NCBI GenBank assembly: GCA_030631385.1
Contig: DAOVLG010000105.1
Location: forward strand, 1-6,518
DNA from: Candidatus Coatesiibacteriota bacterium
GTDB lineage: Bacteria > RBG-13-66-14
Direction: 5' to 3'
Length of the DNA: 6,518 bases
This document shows positions 1 to 5,385 of the stretch, piece after piece (the first letter of the stretch is position 1; each line of letters starts with the position of its first letter). Position numbers and translations under genes: made by a program. A model generated the notes under the pieces. The model did no database searches, was not told the origin of the DNA, and was given only the letters and a program-made list of their open reading frames with translations.

Positions 1-288
1 AAGGACGGGGCCGCCCTGGTCGAGGGGGTGGAGGACATCCTCCGCGCCGTCGGCCACGCCGCCGATCCGCGCCTGTTCGCCGACCGCGCCCTAGCCCCCG
101 AGGAGCCCGACCTGACCGACGACGAGGCCGCCGTACTCGCCGATCTCGCCTCCCAGCCGGTCCACCTGGACGACCTGATCCACCGCCTGGGCAGGCCCCG
201 GGCCGAGGTGCTTCAGCTTCTTTTAACGCTGGAGTTCAAGGGCGTCGTGGAGCAGCTCCCCGGCATGTACTACCGCCGTCCCTTCTAG
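1..288 (+). CDS. dprA: DprA (Smf) DNA-processing protein, C-terminal fragment
   Basis: Only the last 95 codons are present; the gene begins left of the window and is open in frame 1 from the first base. DprA binds incoming single-stranded DNA in the cytoplasm and loads RecA during natural transformation or recombination. The first residues (KDGAALVEGVEDIL) match the end of the DprA Rossmann-like domain, where a DGAxLV segment leads into a conserved xDIL. After an acidic linker, residues about 38-95 form a winged-helix domain (ddEaavLadLasqPvhlDdLihrlgrpraevlqlLltLEfkGvVeqlpGmyYrr), the usual C-terminal domain of this family. The ending LEFKGVVEQLPGMYYRR is characteristic. The position just upstream of topA supports the call, since dprA-topA is a common gene pair. 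The domain order is seen; the function is known from the family. Nothing unusual is visible in this fragment. Confidence 0.9.
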   Translation, partial: KDGAALVEGVEDILRAVGHAADPRLFADRALAPEEPDLTDDEAAVLADLASQPVHLDDLIHRLGRPRAEVLQLLLTLEFKGVVEQLPGMYYRRPF

Positions 289-294
289 GCCGGC

Positions 295-323
295 TTGAAA
301 AACTTCCGGTTTTCTGCTATAAA
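295..323 (+). promoter_or_regulatory. Probable sigma70-type promoter of topA (extended -10)
   Basis: TTGAAA (295-300) and TATAAA (318-323) are separated by exactly 17 bases. TG at 315-316, one base before the -10, gives an extended -10 element. A start near 330 would leave a leader of about 60 bases before the topA ATG. TGAAAAAC occurs at 296-303 and again at 331-338, with an inverted relative (GGTTTTC) at 308-314, so the -10 box lies between repeat arms that could serve as an operator. The boxes are seen; use as a promoter is inferred. Confidence 0.7.
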
Positions 324-388
324 CCCTCTCTGAAAAACCGAGCCGTCATCCCGGCGGCGCATCGGACGAATCCCACCGAGACGATTAC

Positions 389-2890
389 ATGCCGAAAAAG
401 AAGCCCCAGAGCTCCGGAAGACCCCTCGTTATCGTCGAGAGCCCAGCCAAGGTCAGGACGATCAAGCGCTACCTCGGCGCCAGGTTCGACGTGGCCTCCA
501 GTAGAGGCCACATCCGCGATCTGCCGAAGAGGAACCTCAACGTTGATATCGAGCACGGCTTCGAGCCCACCTACGAGGTCATCCCGGACAAGGAGAAGAT
601 CGTCGCACAACTCAAGCGGGCGGCGAAGCGGGCCGGCGCGATCTATCTGGCCTGCGACCCCGACCGCGGGGGAGAGGCGATCTGCTGGCATCTGGCGACC
701 CTCATCAACGGCAAGGGGCCGATCTACCGCATCACCTTCAACGAGATCACCCGGGCGGCCGTCGAGCGGGCCCTCAAACACCCCGGCGAGATAAATCAAA
801 ACCTGGTGGACGCCCAGCAGGCCCGGCGGGTGCTGGACCGTCTCGTGGGGTACCAGGTCTCGCCCATTTTGTGGAAGACGGTCCGGCGCGGGCTCTCGGC
901 GGGTCGGGTCCAGTCGGTGGCGCTGCGCCTGGTGGTGGAGCGGGAGATCGAGCGCGAGGCCTTCGTCACCGTCGAGTTCTGGCCCTTCGTCGCCGGACTG
1001 GCAACGCCGGCCGGCAAGCCCTTCAACGCCGAGCTGGCGAAGCTTGACGGAAAAAAGGCCGTCCTCGGCGACTGGGACGCCGCCCGGGAGCTCCTCTACG
1101 AGGTGCGGGACGAGAGCTGGACCGTCCGCTCCTTCGAGAAAAGGCTGCACGAACGCCAGCCCCAGCCGCCCTACATCACCAGCACCCTCCAGCAGGACGC
1201 CTCCACGCGACTGGGCTTCGAGACCAAGCGGACGATGGTCGTGGCCCAGCAGCTCTACGAGGGGGTGGAACTGGGTGAGCTGGGCCGGGTGGGCCTGATC
1301 ACATACATGCGCACCGACTCGGTCCGCATCTCGGCCGAGGGGCTCGAGCTGGCGCGGAGCTGGATTGAGGCGAACCACCCTAAACACCTACCGGAGAAAC
1401 CGCGGACCTTCGAACGTAAGAAACGGGCCCAGGACGCCCATGAGGCGATCCGTCCCACGGACCCCACCCTCGAACCCGAGCGGATCAAATCCCACCTTGC
1501 CCCGGAGCAGTTCCGGCTCTACGACCTCGTCTGGCGGCGTTTTTTGGCCTGCCAGATGACGCCGGCGCTCTCCGATAAGGCCGACGCCAAGATAGAGGTC
1601 GGTCGAGCCCTGTTCACGGCCAGAGGTTCCATCCTGCGCGATCCCGGCTTCCTCACCGTCTACCCCGACGTCGGGGAGGCGAAGGACGTTCTCCTGCCCG
1701 AACTGGGCGAGGGCTACGATCTGGAGTTACTCTGGCTCGACGCCCGGCAGCGGTTCACCCAGCCGCCTCCCCGATACAAGCCGGCCTCGCTGGTAAAAGA
1801 GCTGGAGAAGCGCGGCATCGGACGCCCCTCGACCTACGTCGCCATCATCTCCACCCTGCAACAGCGGGACTACGTCCGTCGCGATGAAAACCGCTCCTTC
1901 GCACCCACGGAGTTGGGGCGCCTGGTCACCAAGCTCCTCCTGGTCGGCTTCCCCGAGGTCTTGAAGGTGGAGTTCACCGCCGAGTTGGAGGGGAAGCTGG
2001 ACGGGATCGCCCGGGGTGAAAAGGGCTGGCGCGACGTCCTGGAGGATTTCTATAAAACCTTCTCCGTCGAGCTCCGCCGGGCCGCCAAATCACTACCTGA
2101 ATATCGCGACAAGAGCACCCTCCTCGCCGAACCGGCCTGTCCCGAGTGCGGGGCCAAAGTGAATATCCGCATCGGTCGGGCGGGGGCCTTCGTCGGTTGC
2201 TCGAAATACCCCGAGTGTGATTTCACCGCGGACTTCGAGCGGAACGGTCACGGCCGCGTCGTTCTCCTGGACCGGAAAGAGGAGGCTCCGGAGACCGGGG
2301 AATCCTGCGAAAAATGCGGCAGGCCGATGACGGTCAAGAAAGGGCGCTACGGCCCCTTTTTGGCCTGCACCGGCTACCCGGAGTGTGATTTCACCTCCAA
2401 CTTCCGCCGCGATGAGGACGGTAACGTCGTCCTCGTCAAGCGGGAAAGGAAACCCACCGAGAAGACCGACGTTCCCTGCCCCGAGTGCGGCGGCCCGATG
2501 GTGGTCCGTCATGGTCGGAAGGGCGAGTTCCTCGGCTGCTCACGCTACCCCGAATGCCGGGGGACGCTGAACTTCGCCCGGGACGCCGACGGCGGGATAG
2601 TCCCCGTCGCGCCGGAGAAGGACGGTAATAAGGGGAAAAAGAATAATAGCCGACCCGCCCCGGAACCGCTGGGGCTGCCCTGTCCCAAAAAGGACTGCGG
2701 AGGTGGGCTCGTCAAGCGGGTGAACAGCTACGGCAATGATTTCTACGCCTGTGACCGCTACCCGGCCTGTAGATTCTCCTGCAACCGGGAGCCGGTGCAG
2801 AGCTCCTGTCCAAGCTGCGGCTTCCCCTGGCGGGAGCCCTTCTACAAGAAGCTCCGCTGCCACCACTGCGGCAAGGCGTCGGCCCCATAA
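389..2890 (+). CDS. topA: DNA topoisomerase I (type IA), omega protein
   Basis: This enzyme relaxes negatively supercoiled DNA by cutting one strand through a 5'-phosphotyrosine. The 833 residues are in the usual range. The TOPRIM domain (about 12-140) carries VESPAK with Glu17, the SSRGHIRDLP motif and D90-x-D92. The active-site Tyr is Y306 in ITYMRTDS, with R308 beside it. Other family landmarks are PPYITSTLQQDA, HEAIRPTD (H351) and the KRGIGRPSTYVAIISTLQ helix. The C-terminus has three standard four-Cys topoisomerase fingers starting near C584, C640 and C697. A variant finger follows at C765 (Cx4C...Cx5C), then a short CxxC...CxxC ribbon from C807. The oddity is codon 94 (668-670): the family's DxDREGE motif reads DPDRGGE, so the third acidic metal ligand is Gly. 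There is no in-frame ATG, GTG or TTG in the leader, and only a weak GAG at 378-380 as ribosome site, so this ATG is the natural start. Confidence 0.97.
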   Translation: MPKKKPQSSGRPLVIVESPAKVRTIKRYLGARFDVASSRGHIRDLPKRNLNVDIEHGFEPTYEVIPDKEKIVAQLKRAAKRAGAIYLACDPDRGGEAICWHLATLINGKGPIYRITFNEITRAAVERALKHPGEINQNLVDAQQARRVLDRLVGYQVSPILWKTVRRGLSAGRVQSVALRLVVEREIEREAFVTVEFWPFVAGLATPAGKPFNAELAKLDGKKAVLGDWDAARELLYEVRDESWTVRSFEKRLHERQPQPPYITSTLQQDASTRLGFETKRTMVVAQQLYEGVELGELGRVGLITYMRTDSVRISAEGLELARSWIEANHPKHLPEKPRTFERKKRAQDAHEAIRPTDPTLEPERIKSHLAPEQFRLYDLVWRRFLACQMTPALSDKADAKIEVGRALFTARGSILRDPGFLTVYPDVGEAKDVLLPELGEGYDLELLWLDARQRFTQPPPRYKPASLVKELEKRGIGRPSTYVAIISTLQQRDYVRRDENRSFAPTELGRLVTKLLLVGFPEVLKVEFTAELEGKLDGIARGEKGWRDVLEDFYKTFSVELRRAAKSLPEYRDKSTLLAEPACPECGAKVNIRIGRAGAFVGCSKYPECDFTADFERNGHGRVVLLDRKEEAPETGESCEKCGRPMTVKKGRYGPFLACTGYPECDFTSNFRRDEDGNVVLVKRERKPTEKTDVPCPECGGPMVVRHGRKGEFLGCSRYPECRGTLNFARDADGGIVPVAPEKDGNKGKKNNSRPAPEPLGLPCPKKDCGGGLVKRVNSYGNDFYACDRYPACRFSCNREPVQSSCPSCGFPWREPFYKKLRCHHCGKASAP

Positions 2891-2905
2891 ACCCATCTTT
2901 TTCCC

Positions 2906-2934
2906 TTGCCAGGCGGTCAACTTGGGATTATACT
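2906..2934 (+). promoter_or_regulatory. Probable sigma70-type promoter of the secreted-protein gene
   Basis: TTGCCA (2906-2911) and TATACT (2929-2934) each match consensus at five of six bases and are spaced exactly 17 bases apart. A transcription start near 2941 would give a leader of about 33 bases. A perfect 11-base palindrome, ACTTAGTAAGT (2932-2942), overlaps the end of the -10 box. A wider pair, TTGGG (2922-2926) and CCCAA (2951-2955), encloses it. These could be an operator. No terminator hairpin is visible between topA and this promoter, so topA read-through is also possible. Confidence 0.65.
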
Positions 2935-2960
2935 TAGTAAGTTATCATTACCCAAACGAT

Positions 2961-2965
2961 GGAGG
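2961..2965 (+). promoter_or_regulatory. Strong Shine-Dalgarno that sets the start of the secreted-protein gene
   Basis: GGAGG lies 8 bases before the ATG at 2974. An in-frame ATG at 2959-2961 overlaps this site and would add five residues (MEVNL) in front of a canonical MKKLL signal peptide. The 2974 start is therefore preferred. Confidence 0.85.
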
Positions 2966-2973
2966 TTAACCTG

Positions 2974-4119
2974 ATGAAAAAGTTATTGATCCTGCTGGCC
3001 CTGCCGGTTCTGGCACTGGCCCAGGCGGACGTGGCCTTCGTCTGCGACGACAGCGGTGGCTCGTCCGATTTCCCCACCATCGCCCCGGCGATTATTGACG
3101 CCATGGACCCGGCGCCGAGCTACGAGGTGGTCACGGGCAACGGCGATTCCGGGACCTACACCTCCGACCCCGACTGGTGGGACGACTACCTCGCCGTGGT
3201 CTGGTACGCCTCGGGCTCCGGCGGCTACGGGCGTAACACGACCACCGCCGAGCGCGACGCCGCCAACGGCTTCATCGAAGCCGGCGGCTGGCTCCTGGTA
3301 ACCGGCTACGACGTCCTCGGCTCCCCCACCGACACCTTGATGGCCGAGATCGTCCGCTCCTCCACCTCCGGCGATGGCCCCTTCCAGTCCGGCGTCGCCA
3401 TCACCGACGAGGACCACTTCATCGTCAACGGACCCTACGGCGCCTTCACCGGCGGCTATTCCGTCTCGCAAACCGATCACGACCGCTACACCCCCAACAC
3501 CGGGGAGGGCTGCGTCGAGGTCATCGAGATGGACAATACGACCAACGCAAAGATCATTGACTGCGAGGTGGACGACGGCCACGTCACCGGCTGGAACGGC
3601 AACCGGAGCACCGACGACTGGAGCAGCTATGCCGACATGGCCAACATGGTGCGCAACTGGCTCGACACCGCCGCGGGCGAGCCCGACGTCACCCCGCCCG
3701 AGGTCACCGACATGGACCCGGGCGACGGCGATGTGGATGTGCCGATAGACTCCGACATCGTCTTCCACTGCACCGACGACATCTCCGGTGTTGACACCGA
3801 CACCATTGACTTCACCGTCCAGGACACCACCCTGGGCGGCAACCGTGCCCTGAGCGCCGGCGCCGCGCTGAGCGTCCACCACTCCCCGGCCCGCACCCTG
3901 CCCGGTGACTTGGACATTGACGACACCGACCCGCTGGACGTGGTCTGCACCTGGACCGGCTACGATCCTTTCTACATGGACGAGACCATAACCTGCACCG
4001 TCTCCGGTGATCTCGCCGACAACCGCGGCAACCAGATGGGCGACGACTTCGTCTGGACCTTCGACACCGAGCTTGGCGTCGAGGACTCATCCTGGGGCGA
4101 GATCAAGTCCCGGTTCTAG
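2974..4119 (+). CDS. Secreted acidic protein: amidotransferase-like domain plus C-terminal Ig-like domain
   Basis: The 381 residues start with a clear signal peptide: two Lys, a Leu-rich core, and cleavage after A16 (ALA) or A18 (AQA), so the product is exported. Residues about 19-232 look like the alpha/beta fold of class I glutamine-amidotransferase-like (ThuA-type) domains. Cues are DVAFVCDD, the DDYLAVVWYASGSG strand-loop, and ERDAANGFIEAGGWLLVTGYD. The catalytic Cys of true amidotransferases is not seen at the expected elbow (LLVTGYD), so a non-enzymatic role is likely. Residues about 240-365 resemble a Big_5 Ig-like domain, from PPEVTDMDPGDGDVDVPIDS through DLADNRGNQM to VWTFDT. The protein has roughly 55 Asp and 15 Glu against about a dozen Lys/Arg in the mature part, and six mature Cys (24, 180, 197, 266, 325, 341) that may form disulfides. 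It ends in WGEIKSRF, a possible sorting tail. It has its own promoter and terminator. The export and fold class are fairly sure; the function is unknown. Confidence 0.8.
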   Translation: MKKLLILLALPVLALAQADVAFVCDDSGGSSDFPTIAPAIIDAMDPAPSYEVVTGNGDSGTYTSDPDWWDDYLAVVWYASGSGGYGRNTTTAERDAANGFIEAGGWLLVTGYDVLGSPTDTLMAEIVRSSTSGDGPFQSGVAITDEDHFIVNGPYGAFTGGYSVSQTDHDRYTPNTGEGCVEVIEMDNTTNAKIIDCEVDDGHVTGWNGNRSTDDWSSYADMANMVRNWLDTAAGEPDVTPPEVTDMDPGDGDVDVPIDSDIVFHCTDDISGVDTDTIDFTVQDTTLGGNRALSAGAALSVHHSPARTLPGDLDIDDTDPLDVVCTWTGYDPFYMDETITCTVSGDLADNRGNQMGDDFVWTFDTELGVEDSSWGEIKSRF

Positions 4120-4130
4120 GCCTGTCCGGT

Positions 4131-4162
4131 AAAAAAAGGGAGGGCGCGAGCCCTCCCTCTTT
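4131..4162. terminator. Bidirectional intrinsic terminator
   Basis: GGGAGGGC (4138-4145) and GCCCTCCC (4150-4157) form a perfect 8-bp stem closed by a GCGA (GNRA-type) tetraloop. On the + strand it is followed by TCTTT. On the - strand the A7 run at 4131-4137 becomes a U7 tract. It starts 11 bases after the stop of the secreted-protein gene and lies downstream of the converging glycosyltransferase, so it can end both transcripts. Confidence 0.88.
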
Positions 4163-4237
4163 ATACCGAGACCTTTAATAATTGCAAATTCTGGTAGGGC
4201 CGCCCCTCTACGGGCGACCGCGTTGTTTGTTAACCGC

Positions 4238-4258
4238 GGCGGGGATGGAATCCCCGCC
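4238..4258. repeat. Perfect 9-bp hairpin inside the repeat cluster
   Basis: GGCGGGGAT (4238-4246) and ATCCCCGCC (4250-4258) are exact reverse complements around a 3-base GGA loop. No U-tract follows on either strand, so this is not a classic terminator. It fits a REP-like unit. Confidence 0.75.
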
Positions 4259-4279
4259 CTACATTACCCCTCTCCCTAA

Positions 4280-4302
4280 CCCTCTCCCCAAAGGGGCGAG
4301 GG
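4280..4302. repeat. Hairpin CCCTCTCCCC / GGGGCGAGGG
   Basis: Ten bases (4280-4289) pair with 4293-4302 across an AAA loop, with one mismatch (C4297 where A would pair). A second copy of CCCTCTCCC sits immediately upstream at 4268-4276. Motifs of this kind are frequent intergenic repeats in many high-GC bacteria. Confidence 0.65.
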
Positions 4303-4346
4303 AACGAAGGTCCGCCCCTACGTCTATCCCGGCTACTGCCTCGTCG

Positions 4347-5333
4347 CTACGCGGTGAAGAAGAAGTTTTTCCCCTCAGTCAGTCCCAGCCCGGCGATAGC
4401 CTCCCGCATCCTGGACCGCCCCCCGACCCGGCCCACGGCGCCGAGATGGACGAAGCCCCGGTAATCGCCCGCCCGCTCGACGGGAATCACCGGCGCGCCT
4501 CCGATAACCTCGCCGATGCGTCCCGGATGGACCTCGACTATGGCCTCGGGACGCCAGCCTAACTTTCCCAGCTCGCGCATCAGCGCCTTGCCCACCGGCC
4601 CGCAGCCCCAGAGGACGTATCCCCCGCGCGGTGCGATCTCGAATTTCGCCAGATACCGCGCCTTCAGAGCCAGGAAGGCTGCCGGCCGGTAACGGGGATC
4701 GGTGCGTGTCAGCCGGTCGGGCCGGTCGTTCCAGACGTGGAGCACCTCGGGCACCTTGGCCAGCTTCAGTCCGCGGTCCAGGATCAGCCGCAGCCAGAGG
4801 TCGTAGTCCTCGGGACCGTCATAGGCGCGCCAACCATCAGCCTCGACCAATACCTTCCGACGTAGCGTTACCGTCGGGTGTACCAGGGGGCTCTCGATAA
4901 AAATCTCCCGCCGGATGTCCTCCGGGGAAACCAGGGAGTTGTTCCAGGCCAGGTAGCGCCGGGCGCCGTCGGTCAGCTCACCCTCCGGCTCAACCCGGAC
5001 CAGGCAACCGACGCCGGCCAGCTCCGGCCGTTCCCGTAAAAGCTCCACCTGTTTTGCCAGGCGGCCGGGGAGCATCGCGTCGTCGGCGTCCATGCGCGCC
5101 ACGTACTCACCCCGGCACTCCGCCAGGCCCCGGTTGAGCGCGCCGACCAGTCCCCGGTGGGATTCGAATAGCGGTCGAACCCGCTTATCGCGCCGGGCGA
5201 AATCCTCCAGCAACGCCCGCGAGCCGTCGGTGGAGCCGTCGTCCACGATGACAAGTTCAAGCTCGACACCCCGCTGAGCCAGGCAGGATCCGACCGCCCG
5301 CGCGAGGGCGGCCCCGGCGTTGTAAGCCGGCAT
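4347..5333 (-). CDS. Family 2 glycosyltransferase with C-terminal Rossmann-like domain
   Basis: This is likely a cytoplasmic enzyme moving a sugar from a nucleotide donor in surface-polysaccharide or glycolipid synthesis; donor and acceptor cannot be read from the sequence. From the ATG at 5333 (328 residues), the GT-A fold shows PAYNAG (2-7), VIVDDGSTDGS (28-38, donor-binding Asp), the DxD motif MDADD (81-85) and the acceptor-side ED (175-176, GPEDYDLWLRL). Residues about 238-328 are an added domain starting with a GxGxxG loop (GCGPVG, 243-248) followed by GRIGEVIGGAPVIP, a nucleotide-binding-like extension seen on some GT2 enzymes. The start is doubtful. The residues just upstream in frame (PAVSVL) are the expected first beta strand, yet no ATG, GTG or TTG occurs between the in-frame stop near 5385 and 5333. 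No ribosome site precedes 5333. It is transcribed toward the terminator at 4131-4162. Confidence 0.9.
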   Translation of the reverse strand: MPAYNAGAALARAVGSCLAQRGVELELVIVDDGSTDGSRALLEDFARRDKRVRPLFESHRGLVGALNRGLAECRGEYVARMDADDAMLPGRLAKQVELLRERPELAGVGCLVRVEPEGELTDGARRYLAWNNSLVSPEDIRREIFIESPLVHPTVTLRRKVLVEADGWRAYDGPEDYDLWLRLILDRGLKLAKVPEVLHVWNDRPDRLTRTDPRYRPAAFLALKARYLAKFEIAPRGGYVLWGCGPVGKALMRELGKLGWRPEAIVEVHPGRIGEVIGGAPVIPVERAGDYRGFVHLGAVGRVGGRSRMREAIAGLGLTEGKNFFFTA

Positions 5334-5366
5334 CAGGACGGAGACCGCTGGACACCTGGGGAGGGG

Positions 5367-5377
5367 TATATTATCCT
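5367..5377. promoter_or_regulatory. AT-rich box between divergent genes, probable shared -10 region
   Basis: The 52-base gap between the divergent genes has one AT-rich patch, TATATTATCCT. On the + strand TATTAT (5369-5374), or TATCCT (5372-5377) with TGGACA (5349-5354) 17 bases upstream, would place the start at about 5381-5386, on or next to the exporter ATG. On the - strand GATAAT or TAATAT could drive the glycosyltransferase. The exact boxes are uncertain. Confidence 0.45.
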
Positions 5378-5385
5378 CTGCTTAA

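Larger units (their letters stand above)
4194..4322. repeat. Composite REP/MITE-like intergenic repeat cluster
   Basis: This non-coding stretch between two convergent genes is packed with GC-rich inverted repeats. GTAGGGC (4194-4200) and GCCCTAC (4256-4262) are perfect inverted ends around a 69-base segment. That segment contains the palindrome GGGCCGCCC (4197-4205) and a 9-bp hairpin at 4238-4258. Next come CCCTCTCCC twice (4268-4276 and 4280-4288) and a second hairpin (4280-4302). CCGCCCCTACG (4312-4322) is a near copy of the start of the cluster (4200-4212). There is no credible gene in it. The repeats are seen; that they recur elsewhere in the genome is inferred. Confidence 0.6.

Noticed and set aside
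330..388. Riboswitch or leader-peptide control in the topA leader
   Set aside because: At about 60 bases it is too short for known riboswitches, and no short start-to-stop frame with a ribosome site is seen.
317..1387. Long open frame on the - strand inside topA (356 codons)
   Set aside because: It lies wholly opposite a certain gene in GC-rich DNA, is low in complexity and has no family motifs. It is a codon-bias shadow.
2959..2973. Earlier ATG for the secreted-protein gene
   Set aside because: It overlaps the GGAGG site and would put MEVNL before a standard MKKLL signal peptide.
2983..3882. 299-codon open frame on the - strand opposite the secreted-protein gene
   Set aside because: Its Gly/Val/Ala-rich composition mirrors the Asp/Gly/Thr codons of the real gene. 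The + frame has a signal peptide, ribosome site, promoter and terminator.
4238..4302. Additional intrinsic terminators for the glycosyltransferase
   Set aside because: The hairpins are strong but no U-tract follows on the - strand. The stem at 4138-4157 with its A7/U7 run is the better terminator.
4182..4562. 126-codon open frame on the + strand through the repeat cluster into the glycosyltransferase
   Set aside because: It begins in hairpin repeats and ends opposite conserved GT2 coding. It has no recognisable domain and no ribosome site.
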